From: Micromonospora chokoriensis
Lineage (GTDB): Bacteria > Actinomycetota > Actinomycetes > Mycobacteriales > Micromonosporaceae
DNA: 64,000 nt
NCBI RefSeq assembly: GCF_000718555.1
Contig: NZ_JOAN01000014.1
Span: 1-64,000 of the forward strand
Direction: 5' to 3'
Shown here: positions 7,807-16,529 of the stretch, in pieces
Numbering within the stretch: position 1 is the stretch's first letter
Layout: the number at the start of each line of letters is the position of its first letter
Program-made: the position numbers and the translations under genes
The notes under the pieces: generated by a model
The model's input: only the letters and a program-made list of their open reading frames with translations
Told to the model about the DNA's origin: nothing
The model's database searches: none

Positions 7807-10800
7807 CGGTGGCCATCTCGGTGCACGTTCCGGTGCGCATCCGGGTGGACGCCCGCTCGCTGGCTGAGCGTCCGGAGGCGGTGACCGACGCGCTCGGCGC
7901 GGCGCTGGCCCGCGCGCTGGAACGCTCCCGGCGCGAGGTGGTCACGCCCCGCGGCGGCTACCTGGAGGTACGCCCCAACGCGCCGACCTTCCGCTGGACC
8001 GGTGCGGGCGTGCAGAGGGTGTCCCCGGACGACCGGCGGGCCGTCGAGGCCCGGCTGCGCCGGCGCGTCGACGAGGTGGTCACCGCCGCGCGGCTGGACC
8101 CGGGGCTGCCGCCCGGGGTGGCCGTGCCGCTGAGCCAGCCAGCGGCCGAGCTGTTCGACCCACAGCGGATGCGCCACCTGCTGGCCGTCTACCGGGTGCC
8201 GTCCTACGACGACGGTGGTGACGCCGCCGAGGTGCCGGTGGACGGCGACGAGCCGCCCCCGGTCACCCACCAGTGGCTGCTGCGGCCGGTCACCTACCTG
8301 GTCGGGCACTTCGCCGAGCTGGCCCGGGAGGCGGTACGCCAGCACGGTGGCCTGCCGTCGGGCACCCCGCAGGGGGTCATCGCGCGGGTGATCGACCCGA
8401 CCGGCCGGCAGGTGTGGCTGGTCATGGTGACCACCACCCCGCTGTCGTACCTGACCTTCGACACGTTCGGCGAGACGGTGTTCCGGGCCACCCCGCAGCC
8501 GCACTTCGAGGTGGAGGCGCGGGTGCCCAGCCCGCAGCCCGGCACGGTGGAGCGTCGGCCGGTCACCGACCGGGCCGGGCTGGTGGCCATGGTGGACGCG
8601 GAACTCGGCGACGACATCCGGCAGCGGCTGCGCCTCGCCCAGCCGCGCGGTGAGACGACAAGCGTCGAGGAGTACCGGACGCAGATCGAACGCGCCGTCG
8701 ACGTGGAGGTGACCCGGCGGGTCGACGGGATCCTCGCCTCGGTGGGCGGGGCGTTGCCGACCAGCCTGGTGGTGGTTCGCGTCGGAGGGGTGTCCCTGCT
8801 GCTGGTGGGCACCGAGGAGACCGACGCCACGCTGCACTGGACCGGCACGGCCAACCTGTTGCCGATAAGCGTCGAGCAGCGTCCGGCGACCCCACCGGAC
8901 CCGAACGCCCCGCCCGGCGGCGGCATCGGCTCCGGCGCGGCCGGCACCGGCGCCGGTTCGGGCAACGGCAGCGCCTCCGGCCCCGGCAGCGGCACGGGCA
9001 GCGGGCCGGGCGGCACCGGAGGGCTGGGTACCGGCAGTGGGCCCGGCGGTGACGCCGGTGGCAGCGCTGGGGACGGCACCGGGGGCGCCCGACGGGGCGG
9101 GTTCGTCTTCGACCCGAGTAGCCCCAGCGCCCCGCCCGGCGTCGAGGGACGACGGTTCCCCGCCGTCACCGGTGCGCACTCCGAGCTGCGGGCCTGCGCG
9201 CCGTACAACGGCGAACCGGAGCTGGCCGCGCTCGGGCCGGATGGCGACGAGCTGCGCCGGCTGATGGACGACATCGCGTTCCGGTTGCAGATGGGCGAGC
9301 CGTGCCGCTACCCGGCGAACTTCTGCCTGCAGGCCGCCGCCATGCTGCGCGGCCGGGCCGCGGCGATCAGTCTGCTGGTCGGCTCGGCCGAGCGGGAGGC
9401 GTTCACCCGACCCGTACCGGAGGGCAGCGGCCGGCTCGGCCCGCTGGACTTCCGGCCGGTCGCCTCACCCGCCGTGCAGTTCCTGCGCCACCTGGCCGGG
9501 GTGGTGCCCCGACTGGATCGACTCGCCCAACTGGTGATGGGCCGCTACAGCCAGCCCGAGCACTTCGCCCGGATCCAGGGTGGCTGGATCGACACGTCCG
9601 CGTCCTGGAACCTGCACTTCATCCAGGCGTTCAGCCCCGCTGTCAAGGGCGCCGTCGGGCAGCTCTTCATGGTCGGCAGCCAAGCCATGCTGGTGCAGCT
9701 ACTGCTCAGCTCGCGTACCGGCATCGACGCGCGGATCGCCCACTTCGACAGGTACGCGCCGATCTTCGAGCGGCTGATCGTCTCCCAGCTCACCGACTAC
9801 GCCGAGCTGCAGGGCCTGCGGGAGCGGCTGCGCCGCCACGAGGCCGCCCGGTGGGTGTCCGCCCACACCGACCTCGGCGGCGGCACCCTCGCCACGGTGA
9901 GCATGGCCAACCCGTCCACCGCCTGGTACGGGGCCGCCCGCGCCATCTCCAGCGCGTTCCTCGCCACCGAGGCCGCCCTGAGCAGCCCCGGCGCGGCCGG
10001 TGAGATCGTCGAACGCGACGGCACCACCCGCATCCGCGACTCGCACGCGGTGCTCTGGACCCTCGCCGAGATCGAACAGGCGCTGGTCATCCAACGCGGC
10101 GAGGCCGAGGGCATCGACCCGCTGGTCAAGCAGATCACCGACCTGCCCGACGTGCTGGCCCGCTTCGCCGGCGACCGGTCCGCCATCCGCGACGAACTGT
10201 GGCGGGTCCTGCAGGACATGCGGCGCAACAACACCGAGATGCTCGGCCGCGCCCGCACCGACGCCCGGTTCGCCTTCCGGTCCAGCCGGATCAGCGAACA
10301 CATCCCGTCGGCCACCATCCCCCGTGGACGCTTCGCCCTGCAGGGCATCCACCTCGTCACCCACCAGCAGATCGGCGAGTTCTTCGGCGCCAACCTCTAC
10401 TACGCCACCGGCGTCGACGACCTGTTCAGCACCGAGCTGGGCCGGGAGGCGCTCAGCGCGTTCGCCGTCATGGTGGGGATCATCGCGCTGTCGCTGCTCT
10501 GCCCACCGCTGGGCTTCGTGGTCGGGGTCGCCGTCGCCGCCGTCGACGTGGCCCACGCCCACCAGCGCGAGCGCCTCTACTCCTCGATGCTCGACCCGGA
10601 GCTGGTGCTGACCCGCACCGAGGTCGAGGTCGAGCTGTTCGCCGCGTACCTCGGATTGGCGCTGTCGCTGATCCCGGAGGCCGGCACCATCGGCGGCGCG
10701 GCCGTGCGCGGCGGGCGGGTCGCCCTACGCTTCGGCGTCCGCGCCGGGCTGCGCGCCGCCCGGGGGTACGTGGTGCGTCGCGTCACCCGGCAGATCATCG

Positions 10801-11033
10801 AAGCCGCGTCCCGTGACCTGCTCCAGGGGTTCCTCACCGAGATCCTGCTCAACGAGGTGCTGGAACGGGTCGTGCAGAAGCTGATGGAGCCGGTGCTCGC
10901 GTACGTGGAGCGGGAGGCGATGCTCAGCGGCGCGGTCGGTGGCCCGGAGGGCGCCCGGTTCATCCTCATGGTGCTCGACTCACAACCCGGTGGCGCCGCC
11001 GCCGGCCCCCGCGTCCCGGTGGTGCGGCCGTGA
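7800..11033 (+). CDS. Very large protein in tape-measure position, with Gly-rich linker and hydrophobic C-terminal segments
   Basis: The 1077-residue product (GTG at 7800; GTG at 7809 is an alternative) is not assigned to a family. Residues 1-370 are a folded-looking domain. Residues about 372-434 are a Gly/Ser-rich low-complexity linker with short Cys-free repeats. Residues 440-860 are largely helical. Residues about 884-920 are strongly hydrophobic (FAVMVGIIALSLLCPPLGF and more), and a second amphipathic Gly/Ala-rich stretch precedes a helical end. In myophage gene order this position belongs to the tape-measure protein, which also has hydrophobic helices. The globular N-terminus and flexible linker would equally suit a tail-loaded effector with a membrane-active C-terminus. 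It overlaps the next gene by GTGA. Confidence 0.65.
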   Translation: MLTVAISVHVPVRIRVDARSLAERPEAVTDALGAALARALERSRREVVTPRGGYLEVRPNAPTFRWTGAGVQRVSPDDRRAVEARLRRRVDEVVTAARLDPGLPPGVAVPLSQPAAELFDPQRMRHLLAVYRVPSYDDGGDAAEVPVDGDEPPPVTHQWLLRPVTYLVGHFAELAREAVRQHGGLPSGTPQGVIARVIDPTGRQVWLVMVTTTPLSYLTFDTFGETVFRATPQPHFEVEARVPSPQPGTVERRPVTDRAGLVAMVDAELGDDIRQRLRLAQPRGETTSVEEYRTQIERAVDVEVTRRVDGILASVGGALPTSLVVVRVGGVSLLLVGTEETDATLHWTGTANLLPISVEQRPATPPDPNAPPGGGIGSGAAGTGAGSGNGSASGPGSGTGSGPGGTGGLGTGSGPGGDAGGSAGDGTGGARRGGFVFDPSSPSAPPGVEGRRFPAVTGAHSELRACAPYNGEPELAALGPDGDELRRLMDDIAFRLQMGEPCRYPANFCLQAAAMLRGRAAAISLLVGSAEREAFTRPVPEGSGRLGPLDFRPVASPAVQFLRHLAGVVPRLDRLAQLVMGRYSQPEHFARIQGGWIDTSASWNLHFIQAFSPAVKGAVGQLFMVGSQAMLVQLLLSSRTGIDARIAHFDRYAPIFERLIVSQLTDYAELQGLRERLRRHEAARWVSAHTDLGGGTLATVSMANPSTAWYGAARAISSAFLATEAALSSPGAAGEIVERDGTTRIRDSHAVLWTLAEIEQALVIQRGEAEGIDPLVKQITDLPDVLARFAGDRSAIRDELWRVLQDMRRNNTEMLGRARTDARFAFRSSRISEHIPSATIPRGRFALQGIHLVTHQQIGEFFGANLYYATGVDDLFSTELGREALSAFAVMVGIIALSLLCPPLGFVVGVAVAAVDVAHAHQRERLYSSMLDPELVLTRTEVEVELFAAYLGLALSLIPEAGTIGGAAVRGGRVALRFGVRAGLRAARGYVVRRVTRQIIEAASRDLLQGFLTEILLNEVLERVVQKLMEPVLAYVEREAMLSGAVGGPEGARFILMVLDSQPGGAAAGPRVPVVRP

Positions 11034-12511
11034 CCGGGCCGCGCCGGTTCCGCGCCGGCCGGTTCCTCGACGCCGCCGCCGTGCACGCCGCCGCCGACGC
11101 GAACCCCCGGCTGCGCCAGTTCATGCGGACCGTCGCCGCGCACAGCGAGGCCGGCGAGGTGCGCTCCCGGCGACTCCTGGAACACCTCGTTCGGCGCATG
11201 ATCGACGACGTCGCCGACCTGTACTTGAACAACGCGCTCAACCGGCTGGAACGCATCACCGTGCTGCGCGACAACATCGCCGCCATCCTCGACCACGTAC
11301 TCGAGGGCGGCACCCTGCCCGAGGGGGTGCGGGTGGCCACCCTCGGCGAGCACTTCGACCAGCTCAGCACCGAGATGCGCGAGTTGAGCCGACCGCGCGA
11401 CGGCATCGTCGGGGACGCGCCGCTGCGGCTGGCCGACGACTCCGCCGCGTACGCCGACTCGCTGCTGCGCGAGTTCGACGCCGCCGGCGGTGGCGCGGGC
11501 GGCCGGCACGTGGAGCCCACCGACATCGTTGGCAACGCGTTCCAGGCCATGCCGGCGGACCGGCAGGCCGCGCTGCGCCGTGCTGCCGCGCTGGAACCGA
11601 CCGCGCTGTGGCACGCGGTGGCCGCCGAGTCGGAGGCCGCAAAGCGGGCCGCCCTGGCGGACCTGGAGACCCGGCTCGGCGGCCGGCTCACCCCGGACGA
11701 GCTGGCCCGGCTGCGGACCGCCGTCGACGATCTCGGCAAGGCCCGCTCGCGCGGCCTGCAGATGAGCGAGGCGCGACTGGCCGAAGCTCTCGCGCGGATC
11801 GCCGACCCGGACCTGCGGGCCGTGGTGTCCGGCGGCGACGTCTGGCTCACCCAGCAGCTCGCCGTGCACAACCCGGAGGCCCTGGCCACCCTCTGGCGGC
11901 GCTTCCGCGACCGGGGCGGCCGCGCCGACGACGGCCCCGGCTTCCGCGCCTACCTGCGCCACGACATGGTCACCTACGGGCGGGGTGTGCTCGGCGAGTA
12001 CAGCGCGGCGTTCTCACTGAGCAGCATCGAGCTGTTCCTGAAGGGCCCGGACGCCAACGTCAAGGTCGCCGGCACCGACCTCGTCGGCATCGGCCACGAC
12101 GGCTGGGTCTGGCTGCTCGACGACAAGTCGCACCGCGCGACGAGCGTCAGCGGAGTCAGCGCGCTCACCGAGAACCTGGTCACCAACCTGCGCCGCGACG
12201 CCGCCGACTTCCGCGACGCCATCGCCCGACTGCAACGCGACGACCCCGGCTTCACCCCCGACCCGCGCATCCTCGACGCGATCTCCCGGATGGAGGACGC
12301 CGCCGCCGAGATCGACCGGATCAACCGGCGCGGCTCCGCGTCCACCCGGCCCGCGCGGATCAGCGCCGCGCTGGAAGCACGCCGGCTGCGGCTGCGGGTC
12401 ACCAGCGCCGCCGGCGAGGTCCGCGAGATCACCCAGGCGCTGCGCGACCTGGGCCTGGCCGTCGAACCCACCGGCACGCCGGTGCCGCTGCCACCCACCG
12501 GAGGGCGCTGA
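11030..12511 (+). CDS. Candidate nuclease cargo/effector: helical N-terminus with PD-(D/E)XK-like C-terminal domain
   Basis: The 493-residue product starts at the GTG overlapping the previous stop. Residues 1-310 are mostly charged helices. From about residue 315 there is a compact region with a PD-(D/E)XK-like pattern: Glu323 in GEYSAAF, Asp350 in AGTDLVGI, then after 13 residues Asp364-Asp365-Lys366 in LLDDKSH. Together these match the Glu, Asp, (D/E)-x-Lys metal-binding triad of restriction-like nucleases and of many bacterial toxin domains. The last 60 residues are helical. Its location inside a tail locus next to the tape-measure position suggests a cargo nuclease. This is inferred from motif spacing only. 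Confidence 0.62.
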   Translation: MTGPRRFRAGRFLDAAAVHAAADANPRLRQFMRTVAAHSEAGEVRSRRLLEHLVRRMIDDVADLYLNNALNRLERITVLRDNIAAILDHVLEGGTLPEGVRVATLGEHFDQLSTEMRELSRPRDGIVGDAPLRLADDSAAYADSLLREFDAAGGGAGGRHVEPTDIVGNAFQAMPADRQAALRRAAALEPTALWHAVAAESEAAKRAALADLETRLGGRLTPDELARLRTAVDDLGKARSRGLQMSEARLAEALARIADPDLRAVVSGGDVWLTQQLAVHNPEALATLWRRFRDRGGRADDGPGFRAYLRHDMVTYGRGVLGEYSAAFSLSSIELFLKGPDANVKVAGTDLVGIGHDGWVWLLDDKSHRATSVSGVSALTENLVTNLRRDAADFRDAIARLQRDDPGFTPDPRILDAISRMEDAAAEIDRINRRGSASTRPARISAALEARRLRLRVTSAAGEVREITQALRDLGLAVEPTGTPVPLPPTGGR

Positions 12512-12513
12512 GC

Positions 12514-13014
12514 ATGGCCATCACCAGCAGCTTCATGCGGTACGGCACGGTGCCGTCCGCGATAATCAGCGACGGGATCCTGCCGATTCCGATCTGGGCG
12601 GTCACCGCTATCTCGCTTGCCGAGACGTACCACCTGCCGCCGATCGGCTCCACCGCGCACAAGGCCATCGTGGCCACCCACGACGACACCATCACGCTGA
12701 CCGGGGTGCTCGTCGGCGCGGAACGCTACGCCTGGAAGTTCGCGCTGGAGACGATGGCCGAGGCGAGCAAACGCGGCACCGCCCTCGCCGCGTACTCCGG
12801 GGGGAAGTTCGGCGGGCTGATCCTGGTCACCTCCATGACCATCCGCACTGACATGCAGGTGCAGTCGCTGACCTTCAACGCCTCGGCCGCCCGCCGTGAC
12901 GTCCTGGACACCACCATCACCCTCGTCCACGTGCCCCGTCCCAGCCTGCTCGGCAAGCTGCTCGACGTGGCCAGCATCGGAGTCGGCGCGCTCGCCGACG
13001 GGTTGGGCAACTGA
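12514..13014 (+). CDS. Tail assembly protein, gpU-like position
   Basis: This 166-residue protein begins three bases after the upstream stop. It is mainly beta-stranded, with the pattern DTITLTGVLVGAERYAWKF, then GLILVTSMTIRTDMQVQSLTFNA. That pattern resembles phage proteins of the gpU or DNA-circulation-protein class, in which a strand, a helix and a 'values about X' strand form a tail-terminator or connector fold. The C-terminus (LLDVASIGVGALADGLGN) is amphipathic. Its position between the large protein and the spike gene fits a connector between tube and baseplate. Confidence 0.6.
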   Translation: MAITSSFMRYGTVPSAIISDGILPIPIWAVTAISLAETYHLPPIGSTAHKAIVATHDDTITLTGVLVGAERYAWKFALETMAEASKRGTALAAYSGGKFGGLILVTSMTIRTDMQVQSLTFNASAARRDVLDTTITLVHVPRPSLLGKLLDVASIGVGALADGLGN

Positions 13015-13664
13015 TGCCACAGTTCCCGATCGACCGCTACCTGCTGCCGGAGACACCCGTCGAGGTGCCCGACGGGTTCACCGAGGTGCGGCAGAGCCTC
13101 ACCGCCGGCCTCCCGCACCGCGTCGAGCTGGGCGTCGGCGTGCACGCGGTGCTGATCCTGCCCACCGGGCTGGCCCGGCAGTGGCTGCACACCGACCCAC
13201 TCGCCGTGGTCAGCAGCTCCGCCGACGACCTGGCGCCCCGGCCCGCGCCGCCGGCCACACCCGCGCCACCGGCCCTGGTCGGTCGGGTGCCGCTGCGCCT
13301 CGTCGTCCGCCAGGGCACCCGGATCCTCGGCTCGGTGCCGCTCGCCGCCGGCCTGCGCCGGGTCTGCCCCGACGCCGGCACGCCCGCCGACAGCGCCGGA
13401 TCCGCCTCGGTCGCCGTGGAGCTGCTGGTGCTGAGCTGGCTGGTGCACGCCGGGACGGTCCGCGGCTCCGGCGACTACGGCTCGTCCATCGCGCTGGCCT
13501 GGCGTCGGGCCGACCGGGCGGTGGATGAGTTCGGGCCGCCGCCGATCAACGAGTTCGTCTGGCGTCGCCGCCCACCCGCGCAGCGCGTCGAATCCGAGTT
13601 GGGCCCCGCCCGGCTGCGCTACCGCTACCTGCTCGACAAGAAGCTGCGAAGGGTGCTGCGATGA
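13014..13664 (+). CDS. Unknown tail-locus protein
   Basis: This 216-residue protein overlaps both neighbours by TGATG/ATGA and is therefore co-translated. I do not recognise the family. It has a beta-rich N-terminal half (EVRQSLTAGLPHRVELGVGVHAVL), a Pro-rich linker near residues 70-83 (PRPAPPATPAPPA) and a basic C-terminus ending RYRYLLDKKLRRVLR. No LysM motif is evident, although phage tails often carry a LysM protein (gpX) here. It is probably a small baseplate or tube-spike adapter. Confidence 0.6.
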   Translation: MPQFPIDRYLLPETPVEVPDGFTEVRQSLTAGLPHRVELGVGVHAVLILPTGLARQWLHTDPLAVVSSSADDLAPRPAPPATPAPPALVGRVPLRLVVRQGTRILGSVPLAAGLRRVCPDAGTPADSAGSASVAVELLVLSWLVHAGTVRGSGDYGSSIALAWRRADRAVDEFGPPPINEFVWRRRPPAQRVESELGPARLRYRYLLDKKLRRVLR

Positions 13665-15688
13665 CGCTCACGCCGTTCCAGACCGGCCAGGTACGCCAGG
13701 GTGCGGTCGGCAACGACGCCGGCTGGACCCTGACGTTTCACCGGGAGACCCCGACCGGGCTGAGTCAGGACGCCGCGCTCACCCTGTCCAGTGCCGACTA
13801 CTACGCGGCCATCGACGCCGCGCTGCCCGACGGGCTGGGCCCCGGCGCGTACACGATCACCGTGCAGGGGCTGATCGACGAGCACTTCGCCGCGCTGCGC
13901 ACCGCCGAGGGGCAACCGCCGCTGGTGGCCAAGCTGCACCTGTACTGGCGCGACGCGAACACCTCCGTCGGCGCGTTCTTCACCAACCTGGTCGGCGTCA
14001 ACGCGGGCCCGACCCCGGCCGAGCTGACCCAGGCGCTGGTCGCCGTGCTGCGGGTGACGAAGGTGCGTCGGCTCACCGGCGAGCGGACCTACGACACCGA
14101 GCTGACCCTCGTCGAGCAGGCGTACGCCCGGCTCGGGCAGCGGGTGACCGAACGGTTCGAGGCGGCGACCTTCACCGCCGCGATCCGGGCCGTCGCCGAC
14201 CGCACCCGGGTGGACATCGCCACCTGGGGCGGCAACCCGGACGGCACGATGACCCGGGGAGCCACCGAGGCAGCCGGTGACGAGCGGGTGGCCTTCGGCG
14301 CCGGCCTGCTCTACCGCGCCGCGCTGGAGCGTATCGGCGGCGCGTTGCAGCAGTCGCTCAACGCGTACGGGCGGGGGATGCTGCTGATCCGCGACGGTAC
14401 CGTGCACGTCGGCAAGCGTCCCATCCCGTACCCGGAGGGGGAGCCCAAGCCGCTGACCCTCGCCACCGGGCTGCTGGCCTGCACCGAGAACGGCAGCCAG
14501 GACACCGACCCGTACGCGGCCACCGAGTCCGGCGGCACCGCCGCACCGCGCCGTCGGGCGTGGACGCTTACCCTCAAAGGCCGCCCCGACCTGAAGCCCG
14601 GCGACCTGGTGTGCTTCGACCCGCCGGCGGTGGACGAGGCCACCACGCTGGGCAGCGTCGGCGCGGCGCTGCTCGGCTCGTTCGCGGCGCCGTTCGCCCC
14701 GTCGACCGGGGAGTTGGGCGCGGGGGCGAAACTGCTCTACCTCAGCGCCGCCCGGCACACCCTGTCGCGTACCGCCGGATTCGTCACGGTGGTGCAGGGC
14801 GTCGAGGTCACCTCGGGCGCCCAGGCGTGGGACAGCTGGAGCGACGCCTCCGGCGTGGGCACCGCCGAGCCGGCCGGCCCGGCGTCCTCGCCCGGGGTGG
14901 CCGCCGCCGAGGCGGTGCGTCGCGCGGCCCGCGCCGCCCGGGGTGAGACGCGGGGCCTGGAGATCGGCGAGGTGCGCGCGGCGGCCACCAACGCCAGCGG
15001 CGCGGTCGAACCGCCGGCGCAGACCGAGACGGTGTGGGAGGGCCTGGCCCGCCCGGACGGCCGACCCAACGGCGTCCGCCGTCTGCCGGTACGCCGGGAG
15101 CAGCCCGCGCCGCTGCCCGGGGTGACCTACCTGACCCCGTTCGCCTGGGGTGGCTGCGGGCTCATCCTGCCCCGCTACCCGGGCACCCGGGTGGCGCTGG
15201 CCTACCGCAACGGGGCGCCGGACGACCCGGTGGAGGTGGGTGCGCTCTGGCCGACCGGGCACGCCCCGGTCTCCGAGCCGGGGGACTGGTGGCTGTCCCT
15301 GCCGGTCGGGGTGGCCAGCAGCAGCCGCTCGTCGATCGGCGACTCGGTGGTCCCCGCCGACCACGACGGCAAGGTGGCGCACGACCTCACCGACGGCGAC
15401 GGCAACCGAGTCATCGAGCTGGGGGAGTTGACCGTGCGGGTGGGCCGGGCCCAGCTGCAGGGCCGTGGTCAGCGCCCGGCCCGCGCGGACGAGGCCGACA
15501 GCATCACCATCGAGCACGCCGCCGGAGGGTCGTCGATCGTGATGAAGCAGGACGGCTCGATCACCATCACCGCCACCCAGATCGACCTGGACGCGGGCAA
15601 CGGCGCGGTGAACATCAGCGGCGGCACCGTCAACATCGCCGCCGACGACGTCGACGTCCAGGTCAGCAACGCGATGAACGTCCACTGA
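13661..15688 (+). CDS. Spike protein, gpD/gpV (VgrG-like) fusion with C-terminal beta-helix
   Basis: The product has 675 residues. The first 400 or so resemble the hub domain of phage gpD/VgrG (gp27-like). Residues about 475-560 contain an OB-fold-like segment (TYLTPFAWGGCGLILPRYPGTRVALAYRNG, with PDDPVEVGALWP), characteristic of gp5/gpV spikes. The last 60 residues form a repetitive beta-helix (SIVMKQDGSITITATQIDL, NGAVNISGGTVNIAADDVDV), the needle of the spike. The next gene is a small PAAR-like tip candidate. The length and order match the central spike of contractile machines. Confidence 0.8.
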   Translation: MTLTPFQTGQVRQGAVGNDAGWTLTFHRETPTGLSQDAALTLSSADYYAAIDAALPDGLGPGAYTITVQGLIDEHFAALRTAEGQPPLVAKLHLYWRDANTSVGAFFTNLVGVNAGPTPAELTQALVAVLRVTKVRRLTGERTYDTELTLVEQAYARLGQRVTERFEAATFTAAIRAVADRTRVDIATWGGNPDGTMTRGATEAAGDERVAFGAGLLYRAALERIGGALQQSLNAYGRGMLLIRDGTVHVGKRPIPYPEGEPKPLTLATGLLACTENGSQDTDPYAATESGGTAAPRRRAWTLTLKGRPDLKPGDLVCFDPPAVDEATTLGSVGAALLGSFAAPFAPSTGELGAGAKLLYLSAARHTLSRTAGFVTVVQGVEVTSGAQAWDSWSDASGVGTAEPAGPASSPGVAAAEAVRRAARAARGETRGLEIGEVRAAATNASGAVEPPAQTETVWEGLARPDGRPNGVRRLPVRREQPAPLPGVTYLTPFAWGGCGLILPRYPGTRVALAYRNGAPDDPVEVGALWPTGHAPVSEPGDWWLSLPVGVASSSRSSIGDSVVPADHDGKVAHDLTDGDGNRVIELGELTVRVGRAQLQGRGQRPARADEADSITIEHAAGGSSIVMKQDGSITITATQIDLDAGNGAVNISGGTVNIAADDVDVQVSNAMNVH

Positions 15689-15700
15689 GGAGAGAGCGAT

Positions 15701-16024
15701 ATGGCTTTCGTGCTCACCACGTCGAGCGACGTGCACTGCCCCAACCAGGGCAAGGTCTCCCCGGCCGGGCAGAGCAAGCTCACCGTCGACCACGTCGCGG
15801 TGACCCGGCCGGACGGGATCAGCGGCAAGTCGGTGGCGGGGTGCACCATCACCACCAGCAACTCCACCAAGCAGTGCAGCACGGTGACCACCGCGACCGG
15901 CGCCGCCAGCAAGCTCAAGGTCGGCGGGGCAGGGGTGGCTCTGGACTCGCTCAGCGGCGCCACCGACGGCTCCAGCCCCGGCCTGTCCGCCAGCGCCGGG
16001 CAGACCAAGCTGAAGGCGGTCTGA
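15701..16024 (+). CDS. Small PAAR-like spike-tip candidate
   Basis: This 107-residue protein directly follows the spike gene, with GAGGAGAG ahead of its ATG. It is Gly/Ser/Thr-rich and beta-structured, with three Cys and one His in the first 60 residues (SSDVHCPNQGKVS, VAGCTITTSN, KQCSTVTTAT). These could ligate a metal at a conical tip as PAAR proteins do. It lacks the canonical repeated PAAR motif, so it belongs to a PAAR-like group at best. Its position after the spike and before gp25 is the usual one for a tip protein. Confidence 0.65.
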   Translation: MAFVLTTSSDVHCPNQGKVSPAGQSKLTVDHVAVTRPDGISGKSVAGCTITTSNSTKQCSTVTTATGAASKLKVGGAGVALDSLSGATDGSSPGLSASAGQTKLKAV

Positions 16025-16025
16025 G

Positions 16026-16529
16026 ATGGACCGCACCGAACGGGAACGGCAGGCCGCCCAGCGCCGCTACCTCGGCTGGGGCCTCGCCTTCGAACCCACC
16101 ATGCCCGGCGTGGACCTGGCCCGCGACGTCGTCTTCGACGACGGCCCCAACGGCCGGGTGCTGGCCCTCGTCGCCGGCACCGAGAACGTGGCCCAGAGCC
16201 TCGCGGTGGCGCTGACCACGCTGCGCGGCTCGAACGTCTTCGACGCCACCTTCGGCTTCGACGGCCTCAACGCCCTCGCCGAGCAGATCGAGCCGAACCT
16301 GATCCGCGAGCAGGTACGCATCGGCATCATCACTCTGCTCGACCGCGACCCCCGCGTCCGCAAGATCGTCGACGTCAACCTCGACGATGGTCGGCTCGGC
16401 GCGGCCGGCGCCGATGACGCCGCCCGAGCCGCGCTGCGCTCGTCTCGCACCCTCCAGGTGCAGGTCCAGTTCGAAACCATCACCGACGACCGGCTCTCGG
16501 TGCATCTCGGGGAGCTGCCCAGTGTCTGA
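16026..16529 (+). CDS. Baseplate wedge protein, gp25/gpW-like
   Basis: This 167-residue protein begins two bases after the previous stop. It shows the gp25 pattern: a helix-forming core with NALAEQIEPNLIREQVRIGIITLLDRDPRVRKIVDVNLDD in pieces. In that pattern the 'LL..DPRV.KI.DV' segment corresponds to the conserved end of the gp25 fold, in which the protein trims and stabilises the sheath-baseplate junction. It has an extra N-terminal 50 residues compared with a minimal gp25. It overlaps the following baseplate J gene by eight bases. Confidence 0.75.
   Translation: MDRTERERQAAQRRYLGWGLAFEPTMPGVDLARDVVFDDGPNGRVLALVAGTENVAQSLAVALTTLRGSNVFDATFGFDGLNALAEQIEPNLIREQVRIGIITLLDRDPRVRKIVDVNLDDGRLGAAGADDAARAALRSSRTLQVQVQFETITDDRLSVHLGELPSV

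Noticed and set aside
8914..9100. Gly/Ser-rich tract as a CRISPR or tandem repeat array
   Set aside because: The units are irregular codons for Gly/Ser/Thr within an open frame, without conserved repeat and spacer lengths.
13625..16036. Minus-strand frame opposite the spike gene
   Set aside because: The spike beta-helix reading is coherent on the plus strand; the reverse product has no recognisable domain.
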